This document shows, in pieces, positions 1-9,463 of a stretch of DNA of 64,000 bases. Source of the DNA: Blastocystis hominis. Its lineage: Eukaryota; Sar; Bigyra; Opalinata; Blastocystidae. The position numbers were made by a program, and so were the translations under genes. Below the pieces are notes generated by a model that searched no databases, had not been told where the DNA came from, and was given only the letters and a program-made list of their open reading frames with translations. Within the stretch, counting starts at the first letter, position 1; each line of letters starts with the position of its first letter. The stretch lies in assembly GCF_000151665.1 (NCBI RefSeq), contig NW_013171866.1, forward strand, positions 682,001-746,000, written 5' to 3'.

Positions 1-494
1 TTGATTAGAAATAGAAATAGACTATTGCTGGCCAAATATAAAGAAACGAATATCATACAAATGCTTAACTATTTGTATAAAAAAGGGAATAATCATAAAT
101 GTATCACTATTCTCTATTATGCAATTTGATTATTTTGATAATTTGGATACAGACTGAATGTTAAGCATTGAGCAAGACAATTTTACAAGATGATTCAAAC
201 AGAATATATACACTTTTCGATTTGTATATACACTCGACAAGCGAGAAATCACTATAGAATTAACACAACAAAAAGATTCCCGCAAGACTACAATAAAAAG
301 ATTTGGAATGTCTAAACACAATCAATAATAAGCATATAGAACCTCATTCTAATGTAACGGAACGAGGATAATAGAATCTCGATCTTTTAGGATTCTTGAC
401 GGATATCAAATTGGGAAGATGTACATTCAATCACTTCATTCGAATTCATTCAATCCATTCAATTATTGTTGATAAGGAATCACGGAAAACATCA
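1..494 (-). other. Decayed leucine-rich tail, no intact gene
   Basis: No intact gene is visible. On the minus strand, short stretches still read like the leucine-rich units of the gene at 495-1575 (for example DIPNLFIVVLRESF near 321), but stops and frame changes interrupt them. The block at 440-590 is clearly similar to 54520-54660, which lies just past the end of the second member of this family. I read it as the worn-down 3' continuation of the leucine-rich array. The first 120 bases are AT-rich and show nothing else. Confidence 0.4.
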
Positions 495-1575
495 TCACCT
501 ATTGTGATGGATTGTAGATTTGGAAGATCTATGTATCATCCAAATATTCAATATCAGTTCAATACCTCGAATCACAAACGAATTGTAATAGAAATTGAAT
601 GAATAACTTCCAAGTATACCAATTTGAATGGATTGTAATTGTGGTAGATTCTTCAATTCAAAGTCGCCAGCAAAATCATTGAAACTAGATTCACCAATTT
701 GAATGGATTCCAATGATTTACATTTCAATATGTGGAATGATTTCGATTCATCATCTCTCAATCCATTCTGTTTCTGAGTAAAAAAATACTTACCGATTTT
801 GATAGTTTTCAATCGATTCAATCCATCGATTTGGAATGTTTGTACTGATTCAAAACAATCATCACCAATTTCGATTGATTCCAAATTATACAACAATGAA
901 ACATCCCAATCAACCAATACACATTTGTCACTCAGTTTCAAATGTTTCATTCCCATATTCAATGATTTGTTTCCATCGCCTTCATATTTTTCATCAGTAT
1001 CACTTTCAATTCCATAATACCATTCACATTCATTCACTAATTTACCATACTGATCGATCATACACTTTTCCAATTCCAAATCGATTATCATCACACCAAT
1101 ATCCTTCATATTCAATCAAACCATTATTATGATAACTCGTTCCATAGCCAAATCGTTTCCAATTGATCATTATGCCCTTGTACACCAATATTCCATCATC
1201 ATCATACATTTCACCATATCCAAATGGAATTCCTATTTTACGTTCTCTATTTGTCAATACCAAGCCTTCAAATCGACTTCCATGGTCCAAATCCACTATT
1301 CCTTCTCCAATAAATTCTTCACTATATGAAATATCACCAATTTGATGATTTCCAAACACTTTCAAGATTTTCTGCTCATTGAGGACAAATCCTTGATTCA
1401 TGAATATTCCATTATTGAATTGCAATACTACACATTGTCTATTACTCAATATGAGTAAAATCCAGCCATTTGGTTTCATTTCTCTACCCAAGCATCCCTG
1501 CACATTTTGAATAATAGAACTATCAATTTGATAGTTACTAATAACAGAATTGACAAAATCAACAATCCTTGGCAT
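495..1575 (-). pseudogene. MORN/leucine-rich repeat protein, frame broken
   Basis: Two overlapping minus-strand frames (1575-1042 and 1115-495) together match the intact paralogue at 54614-55986. The N-terminal half has MORN-like units (GYGEMYDDDG, YEGYWCDDNRFGIG). The C-terminal half has leucine-rich units of the LESIQIG / LKNLPQLQSIQIG type. The frame is lost at about 1052-1059, where GATCGATC stands; with a single GATC the reading would run on as YDQYGKLVNECEWYYG, a normal MORN unit. So a 4-bp tandem duplication, or an assembly error, explains the break. The C-terminal end also differs from the paralogue (TGG instead of TGA). Function is unknown; MORN and leucine-rich units are protein- or membrane-binding scaffolds. 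The ATG at 1575 is the likely start, although a short upstream exon is possible, as in the paralogue. Confidence 0.6.
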
Positions 1576-2146
1576 CGAAATAAGAAATAATATGTAAAAT
1601 CAGTTAATAGTAGAGTGATGTTTTGTTCAGCAGTGCCAGTTCTTTCATTCTTAATATGTAATATGTGGATTGCACTGTATGGTGCCATCAAATAGTAAAA
1701 TCCCTACCAGAAGTCGTTCTCTATGTAGTAATTGTGTTTACCTTTCTTATAGTATTTACTCCTATCATTGCAACTCTTTTCGTTCCCTAAAAGGTTAAAA
1801 CATTTCAATTACTATGGAAAACCGTTATTTATTGGCTCTTATTTTCCAAAGTATAGAGCGTGATCTCTAAATTGTTTTTCAACAACTTCAATCCCAACTT
1901 AGATCAATCGCAATAATAGTTAAGTAATTCTCCTTTTTGTAAGTTACAACAAAATGGAAATATGATAGGTAGTGCTACAGCCTGAGGTGAAGTCATAACC
2001 AACATTCAATCCCTCATTATGAAAGACTTCTAGTGACGTCGTGTCTTGTTTTCCTGTCCACCATTTCACAGTTTCATACACATCCAATGAAAACTTCTTC
2101 GAACAAACATCAAGACATACCCAAAACATTCCTCCTTCGGTCCTTC
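1576..2146. other. Intergenic
   Basis: AT-rich spacer between the MORN/leucine-rich gene and the 3' end of RPL8. The minus-strand reading stays open past the RPL8 stop to about 1944, but it is the RPL8 3' region and I see no family resemblance. The octamer TGTTTGTT lies on the minus strand at 2102-2109, about 40 nt past the RPL8 stop, and is the likely 3'-end signal. Confidence 0.4.
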
Positions 2147-3083
2147 TTAAGGCTCCACACGTCCACGAATACGTCCAGTGCGACGAGCAGCAATGAGACC
2201 GACCTTCTTTCCGGGGCAAGTGCCACGGCTGCGAGTCGAAGGCTTACCAATGTGCTGGTGGTTACCTCCTCCGTGCGGGTGATCCACAGGGTTCATGCAC
2301 ACACCGCGCACCTTCGGCCACTCATTGCGCTTCACAGCGAACTTGTGGTACGCACGACCCGCCTTCAGCATCGGCTTGTCCATGCGGCCTCCGCCAGCCA
2401 CGATTCCCACCATGCCACGGCAGCTACGCGTTACAACCAACACAAAGAGAGAAAAACATACCTCGAAGAAACCGTCTTCTTGATGCCCGAAGGCAGACGG
2501 ATGAACGTCATGCTGCGGTCATCCGAGTGACCAATCACAGTCACGTAGTCGCCAGAGCAACGAGCCAGACTGCCGCGATCGCCCACCTTGTGCTCCACGT
2601 TGCACACAACAGTTCCCTCAGGAAGCTCACGCAGAGGAAGCACGTTACCCACGCTGATATCCGCCTTCTTACCGCAGAACACGCTCTGGCCAGTGAACAT
2701 ACCCTCAGCAGCCAGGAACAGCTCCTTGTCCACCTTGAAGTGGTAACTACCCATTAGCCACCTTCTGTCAAACGAAAGTACGGATTGCGGAAAGTGACGC
2801 GAGCAAGAGGAGCGCCACGACCGGAATCGTGAACGATCTCTCTCACCACTCCCTTCAGGAATCCGTTGCGCTCAGAATAGTCCAAGGCACGGAATTGAGG
2901 TACTCCCTTACGCAGGTGAGTGTGAGCCTGGAAGACAGCTCCTTTAGCTCCCTTTCTTTGTCCTACACATGCAGTTAGATGTCAAATTCAGCGAGTTTAA
3001 AGGAAAATCAACAAAAGTTGCATAAAGTCAGAAAATAGTATGGAATTGATTTTTCGATACTTACCTCGAATCACGCGACCCAT
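2147..3083 (-). CDS. RPL8: 60S ribosomal protein L8 (uL2)
   Basis: Cytosolic large-subunit protein uL2, which supports the peptidyl-transferase centre. Four exons join in frame. Exon 1 encodes MGRVIRG (3065-3083). A 102-nt intron (2963-3064) follows, then [19 protein letters not shown]. The next two introns are 35 nt (2747-2781) and 38 nt (2424-2461, ending AACGCGTAG). The C-terminal exon carries the hallmark [20 protein letters not shown] and ends with an encoded TAA. Length, about 250 residues, matches eukaryotic L8. The first intron is about three times the local norm and sits right after the start, as in RPL18A here. The gene is isolated, and its neighbours are unrelated. Confidence 0.96.
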
Positions 3084-3543
3084 TTCAACAAATCTGGTAT
3101 GTCTTTTCTACTCATTTCCTTAGAAACCTGAATCTTATCATGTTTGTATGGGACAACATACATTAGCAAAATAGAAAATGATTATTATGCAGTAAACAAT
3201 AGCGATTTCGAAGTTGAGATACTCTTTGTAGCAGTAAGGAAGGTGGAAATAAGAAAAGGGATGACATTTGTAAAACAAGGCCGTTTGTCGATATTTTTGG
3301 AAAGTTGTAGTATGTAGCATTCACTGGAAAATGCCACACTGACTCTTTCGTTACCCATCTATTAAACACACTCCTAACACATCCTTCAGCTTAGTTGTAA
3401 CCGTTCATCACATTTCAATATAATAAAACTGCTGCTACTTCTACTACTACTCGTGTAGTTGAAGATTAGTATTTCTGAAACTCCCTGAAGTCGTGTCAAT
3501 ATCTTTCATTTTTACGAATTGTTTGGTGTACATCGGTTTATAA
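3084..3543. other. Intergenic, divergent promoter region
   Basis: Space between the divergent starts of RPL8 (3083) and presenilin (3544). Two short minus-strand frames at 3138-3369 are Cys- and aromatic-rich, lack a family resemblance and are probably chance. It presumably holds both promoters, but no element is recognisable by eye. Confidence 0.4.
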
Positions 3544-4935
3544 ATGAGTCAGGAAGATGCTAACATATCTCCAAGTGTATGTTACACGAAGTCCTCAATA
3601 CCTAGAGCGCAAAGGAGGAGAAGAATCTTCTTAACGATTCGACATATGTAATCTGGTACGGAGTAAATCATCTTGCTTCTATCGTGATCCCTGTTGGTTT
3701 GACCATGTTATTCTCTGCGTTTGTATTTTTGTACAGTCTTATTTGTAGAATTCTCGTGAATGTAGTGAGACCAGCGAGTTTTACTTCAGCCTTAGAACAG
3801 GGATTGACGTATATTTAAGGAATTGGATAAATGGAAGGGTTTACATGGTATACAAACAGGAAGCAGACAACACGTGGGACTCCATCTGGCAAGCAGTAAT
3901 CAATTCCTTGGTGATTGTTTTGTTTATTGGCCTGATGACCTTCATTATGGTCATCCTCTACAAATACAATTGCATTAAAGTGCTGTACGGCCTTCTCTAC
4001 TTTTCCACCTTCATGGCGATCGGCTACACAGGCTGGGTCATCTTCTACATGGCCGCCATGCAATACCAATTCAGCTGCGACCTCTTCTCCTCCGCCTTCA
4101 TCTTCTTCAACCTCGGCGTCGTCTCCGTCATCTCTATTTTCGGAACTGTAAAAATCGGCCCTTTTTTTTCACCCAGTACGCCCCTCCCCTCGTCAAAAAA
4201 GCCTTCCTCATCTTCATCAGCTGCCTCGTCTGCTACCTCCTCTCCTTCTTCCCCGACGTACCCCTTCCCCGCGGTTTTACCCCCAGTGGACCACGTGGAT
4301 CCTCCTCATCGCCATGGCTCTCTACGACATCTGCGCCGTTCTCACTCCCTGCGGCCCTCTGAAACTCCTGGTTCCACGTTTCCACAATATATGAGGTAGA
4401 TCAACATCTCGCAGAATCGGGACGACGCCATCCCCGGGCTTCTCTATGAAACCACCCTCGATCACAGCGACGGGCCGCTCCCCATCGATGAAACGCCCGA
4501 CGAGGGGGTCATTCCCGCGGGAGAGGGTGTGATCACGGACGGAGACTACGTGGCGGACTCGGAGATCGAGATGGAAGAGGGCGGGAAGATCAACCGGATT
4601 TTCGAGAGTACGATAACCGCGGTTCTGTGAGGGTAGAGGAGAGCGTGTCGCTGGGACTGGGGGATTTTATTTTCTACTCGCTGATGGTGTCGAAGGCGAG
4701 TTTGGCGTCGTCGGTTCCGTTTGTGTTTGTGTTCGTTATTATTCTGACCGTGGGTCCCGCGGGGATGCGTGAGTTTTAGGGGCTGTTGTTGACGATGGCG
4801 TTTTTGAGCGTGCTGGAGATGGCGCTGCCGGCGTTGCCGTTCTCGATGATTCTGGGAGTGGTGACGTATGCGTTGACGTATTTTGTGGTTACGGCGATGA
4901 CGAACCAATTCGCATTAAATGGAGTTTTGTTCTGA
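3544..4935 (+). CDS. Presenilin (gamma-secretase aspartyl protease)
   Basis: Multi-pass intramembrane aspartyl protease, the catalytic subunit of gamma-secretase in endomembranes. Exons join through introns of about 29-30 nt. The N-terminus MSQEDANISPS is followed by membrane segments (ASIVIPVGLTMLFSAFVFLY, VILYKYNCIKVLYGLLYF). Both catalytic aspartates are present, in ALYDICAVL and in LGLGDFIFYS, and so is the C-terminal PALP motif (LPALPFS). The segment between them (ISQNRDDAIPGLLYE, then an acidic loop) aligns with the cytosolic loop of animal presenilins. Several of its introns contain CCGCGG. The stop is TGA at 4933-4935, with TGTTTGTT at 4950-4957. It is followed after only 68 bp by cyclin H on the same strand. 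Confidence 0.93.
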
Positions 4936-4949
4936 TTGTATTTTCGGAG

Positions 4950-4957
4950 TGTTTGTT
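4950..4957 (+). terminator. TGTTTGTT 3'-end element of presenilin
   Basis: The octamer sits 15 nt after the presenilin TGA, in the short gap before cyclin H. It is the same element found after many genes in this window and is inferred to direct cleavage and polyadenylation. Confidence 0.6.
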
Positions 4958-5003
4958 GCAAATAAGTGTGGTTTGGGGTAGAGGGTGTCCGGAGAGTGCA
5001 AGG

Positions 5004-6550
5004 ATGCAGTTGGCTTTCACACTTTTCCTGGGGATGATCGACTATTTAGATTCAACGCAGAGAAGGCATTGGACGTTCACCAGGGAACAGCTGAGTGTGT
5101 TCTTTTCCCCCAACGATCAAGTCTAGATGAGATCCGCCAAAAAGCGCACGATCAAATAGTGAAGTCAATCATTTTCAAAAGAAAGGTATTTCCGGATGAA
5201 ATGCAATGAAGATGAAGGAAATACTGTCATCCATGACCCAACCGAATGAAACGGAGTCGAACACTGCGCAAACGGTGGCTAGAACGCCCACGAACGCGTC
5301 GTTACGTCCTGCAGTTTCGACTCCGACTTCTGACAAGGGTTTGCCAGAACCAACCGCGAAATCGCTTCTGGACTCGTTCGTTCCATCTGCCGAGGATTTA
5401 GAACCCTATTTATCTGTGAATTATCCTTGGTTTTCTTAGTAGGTAGGTTAATGAAGAGCTGGTGCTGCTTCACTTTTACCTGACGCGTCTTTTTGAAGAC
5501 GACGTCAAATACATAAAAAAGGACATCTCTGTTCGTTCGGTGCAGTTCTGTGCTGCCGCCTACGTGAAGCGTTTTTTCCTGGAGCGCAGCGTTCTCCAAT
5601 ACAATCCTCTCCTTATCATCGCCTCGAGCCTGCTCTTAGCATACAAAGCAGACGAGTTCTGCATGGTGAAAGCAGACAGCATCGCCCGCACACTTCACCA
5701 AAAGGAGGAAGACATCGTCAAAACCGAGCAGAAAGTTTTGTACGCCTTGAAATACGAAATCATCGTCCACACGCCCTGCCGCATCGTTCGAGTACGCTCT
5801 GCAGCTGCCTGATCAACAGGCGATCGATACACTGCTCGCCGAAATCGCGCTCTCCGACGAGGGAAAACAGATTTTAACAGAGCAAACGATGGACGAAATC
5901 AAAACCAAAGCCGATCAGTTGCTTCTCGAAGTTTTTGCCACCGATCTCGATCTTCTTTTCTCCCCGTCGCTCCTCGTTTTCTTCGTTTATTCCGCCGTCC
6001 TCGCAGAGCGACCCAACGGGCAGTTTCTCTTCACACAGATCGTGGAAAAGGCGAAGCAGGACGGGAGTTTCGCGTCGAATGTTCGATTCGAAGCGCTGAC
6101 GCAGGACATCGAGAGCGTGAAGCGCGAATTCGATCGGTTCAACGAAATGGTGGGGAATGGAAGGACGCTGAGACGCAGATCGCTTCGTTTCGATTGAAGA
6201 AAGTGAATCGGCGCTGGAAAGCGTGCAGAGAATTCGATGGAGCCAAAAGCGAATCGCAGGAAGCGAAGAAATCGAACGCATCGCATGTTTTGAACTCGCA
6301 GAATTCGATGAATTCGGTGAATTCGGTGAATTCGCAGGGCTCGGTGAACTCGACGGTTTCGATGAATTCGGTGAATGCGATGAATGCGATGAACGTGGAA
6401 ACAGGAGGAAGGGTTGGGAAGACGGAGCGCGAAGGAACGTTGCCGGTATTGGCTTCCTCGCCGAAGCGAAGCGAGCTGTCGACTCCAAATACGCCGAAAG
6501 CGTCGGTGGGATCGGTGGGATCCAAGGCATCAATGTCTCCGATTCATTAG
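5004..6550 (+). CDS. CCNH: Cyclin H (CDK-activating kinase / TFIIH subunit)
   Basis: Regulatory partner of CDK7 in TFIIH and the CDK-activating kinase. The N-terminus STQRRHWTFTREQL matches the cyclin H signature QKRHWTF. The cyclin box follows: EELVLLHFYLTRLFEDD, YVKRFFLERSVLQYNPLLI, ADEFCMVKADSI and YEIIVHTPCR (animal IVHNPYR). Introns of about 28-32 nt join in frame. At 5786 the conserved PFEGF-like stretch (FEYALQLPDQQ) is out of frame by one base. Either one base is extra, or a 28-nt GT-AG segment (5765-5792) is spliced out, which would remove the conserved VHTPCR. The C-terminal tail from about 6285 is low complexity (NSMNSVNSVNS) and unlike animal cyclin H. The start is the ATG at 5004, 68 bp after presenilin. 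Confidence 0.85.
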
Positions 6551-6890
6551 ATGGGGACTTTCGAAGAATGGAGATTTGGTGTGTTGCTGTTTGTTTGAAT
6601 CACGATGGAAAGAATTGGAGATTGTTGTGTGTGGGACGTTCATTGATTCAACTGATTGATTCATACATAATATCTTTCATTGATTCAATTAGGATATCAT
6701 CCTTTGATTCAATTCAATCATTCAATCATTATAAGATTTGAACCATTCACTGCCCAATTATTCATCTCATCATCTTCCTTTCTCTTCATCTCAACGCCTC
6801 CCTCTCCCCAAACCTCCCTTTGTTTCCTTCCAACAAACACCCATCCAAATCCAAATCCAAATCCAAATCCATACTAATACACAATTCTCT
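6551..6890. other. Convergent intergenic region with short repeats
   Basis: Space between the convergent ends of cyclin H and the VPS9-domain gene. It is rich in ATTCAATCATT-type strings, and about 6840-6871 holds five or six tandem ATCCAA hexamers. No gene or RNA is evident. Confidence 0.4.
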
Positions 6891-9213
6891 TCATATCGTC
6901 TTCCACGATATCGAAGACACATGCCCATTCTGCTTCTTCAAATTCTCCAAAAACGAACCCATCCCGCTATCATATCCAACTCGCTCCTCCTCATTTGATT
7001 GGCCACCGTCTCGTGCCTCCTCCTCCCGCGGTTTCTCCGAATCCCGCATCGCACTGTCCGCGGGAATCAGCGAAATCACCGGATCCTGAGCGGCCTGATC
7101 TACAATGGATTGGGGCCCATTTGTTCCTTCCGGTCCCGATTCTGATCCCCCACAACACCAACAAAAATACGACCTCCTCTTCTTTTCCGCGGGAATCGAC
7201 GCACTCGGAACACTATTCCCCGCCTGAGGCGACGAAAGCGCCCGCGTGAGCCGAATGCTCGGAATTCTCACCGACTTTCGACCCGATAACCGCGATTTTT
7301 GATTGGAATTATCCGCGGTTTTTGCATCCATGGGATAGTTCCACGGGAGAACGACCTTTCTCTTGGCGGTGGTTGTGCTGTTCCACCAATAGCGAGACGA
7401 AGATTCGGCGTCGGACGCGATGATTGGCTCCGGCGAAATCGAATCTTCCAAATAATCTTTGACCAAAATCTGCGTAAACACAGAATTCGAGCCTTTTTTT
7501 GGGCTGTTTCCGATGGCTAGGAAATCAGGAATTCCAAAAATCGGCACGAGACGCAAGAACGAACTGCTTCTCATCGTACGTTTTCTCCGTGGGGTCGAAA
7601 TGAATAATGTTCCGGTCCCCCTGCTGGAACGTCGACCATTTGATTGGGCACATCAGCGAACTCCATTCTACCCTCGATTTTTGGAATCACAAAAAACCCG
7701 AGTTCTGAGGCGTTCGGGGAGTTTCGGCGCCTGGCGACACCGCGGGACTCGTCGAACCGGTCGCTCCAAAATCGGGCCGATTTTTGGAATTCCGCCATTC
7801 CTCGGCTTTGGCTTCAATGAACCGAACGGCGACGCGGAACGAGACAAAACAAAATCTGCCCGTTATTTGGAATTCCAAAAATCGACCCTAATTCTCGTTC
7901 TTGAAGTTTTGAGAAATCGAATTCGTTCACGAACTCGATCGTGAAACACAATTGCGTGACACGTGACTCCAAAACGACCAACGCGATGAGCGGCACCAGA
8001 TCATCTGCCGCCAAATCCATTTCCTTCCCTACCCATAACCGCGGGAATCATGTCTCACCGTACGCCTTGCTCACGTGCTGGCAAATATCGCGGTTAATGC
8101 ACCGCATGCATTCCCAGAGCACGTGCAGTTTCTGCACCACGCACGTGGTTTCCTCCAATCCGTTCAGCGTGTGAACCGCGGTTTTCAGCACCTCCGGAGC
8201 AAACAGAATCGGGTTGAGGGATAATTCCCGCGGGGAGGGACCGCCATGCAGCTGCAGCCAGCCGCGATACCCCGCGATGAGCTGGTCCCGCGGGGATGTG
8301 AGTGTCTGAATGGCGGGTGCGATCTGCATGAAAAAGTAGAAACAGTGGAAACGGTGGAATAGAGACGGTTCATGAGGAAGGTTTCGATGCAGGCGCGAAG
8401 AATGAGAGTTTTTTGGCGGGAAGTGAGGCATTGCCGCCAATTGGGGTTGACCTGGATCATGAGATCGGTATGGCGGTCAATGATGGATTGGAGGCGAGTG
8501 CGCAGCTCGCTGCGGTGCGCGGCGATGTCGATGGATTTGAGGCGGTTGCTGAGGTAGAAAAGATCCTGCGTGAGGGAGGTGAAAACGGGAGCGGCCGCGG
8601 GGTCGTTGCAGATCGAGGACTCGATTTCTGGGGGTGATGATGAAAGAGGAGAGCGACCATCGATGCTTTTGAGGTGGAGAGAATTGATCCCCGCGTGGGA
8701 GGTGTTGATCGAGATGTACTTGCCCTCGACGGGCTTGTCTAGGAGGAGGATTCTGTAGGACTGGCTCATGTCGTTGTTATTGTACACTTCGTTGTCCTCT
8801 AAAATGCGACAACTCCGCTCTACGGCGGAATCTTCAGCTTTTTGGCTTGTTTTCTGCAAGTGAGGATTTCTAACCATCTCTACATATACAAAAAGATAGT
8901 TGGAGTCAATCTCTGCTAGCTTCCCAGTCAACGAAACATATTGACCGAGGTAGAACGGAGAATGCTGGAAGATGTGCGCCTCTATGCGTCAGGATTAAGA
9001 GGAGCGTGTACGAATGTACTGTTTAGACAACTTTTCGTTCACAATTGTGTGCTTCACAGGAATGGCTACAATCCATCGATTACTGAACGCTTTCGATTCA
9101 AAAGACTAAAAATAAGGACGGTTCAACACGATTACCGGAATAAACCGCTTCATGCTCTGAAAAAACTCACTCAATATTGGATTTTCGTCATCATATACAA
9201 AGATATCAGACAT
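6891..9213 (-). CDS. VPS9-domain protein, probable Rab5-type GEF
   Basis: Predicted guanine-nucleotide exchange factor for Rab5/Rab21-type GTPases on endosomes. The start ATG at 9213 gives MSDIFVYDDENPILSEFF. Exons join through introns of 29-31 nt, most in frame with no alternative. The VPS9 domain lies in the middle: TSRQKTLILRACIETFLMN, LTSPRDQLIAGYRGWLQ, the hallmark AADDLVPLIALVVLESRV, and the closing FVSFRVAVRFIEAKAEEW, which matches the FTSLxxAVxFIE end of the family. The N-terminal ~300 residues and the C-terminal ~250 are poorly conserved; the latter contains a Cys-rich patch (YFCWCCGG). Three of its introns share a GATTTTTGGAATTCC-like core. It is divergent from the MYCBP/WH2 gene, about 250 bp away. 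Confidence 0.8.
7517..7886 (-). repeat. Three introns of one gene sharing a 15-nt core
   Basis: Minus-strand introns at 7856-7886 and 7517-7547 share CGATTTTTGGAATTCC at nearly the same distance from the donor. The intron at 7668-7697 carries the reverse complement (GATTCCAAAAATCGA). A fourth copy, GGAATTCCAAAAATCGG, lies in coding sequence at about 7773-7795. The rest of each intron differs, so this is a shared motif and not a plain duplication of the locus. Confidence 0.6.
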
Positions 9214-9463
9214 TTTCAACAACACAATTTTGGGTTAAGTACGAAACTGGCTAACCTACCCGACAGTAACAAGGATTTCAAAAGAAGAAATAAGAGACAA
9301 ATAGAATAGTAGAGTTGGAGTCGGTTAGTACTTCAATAATGAGTCGAGGGTTGGTTTTTTGGAATTCCGTTTTTAAATTGTGCTTGACCGTTTTTCATAT
9401 CCTTGCTAATAAGGTATTTGGTAATTTTTATATCTTTCTTCTTAATCGAATACCATTGTAATA

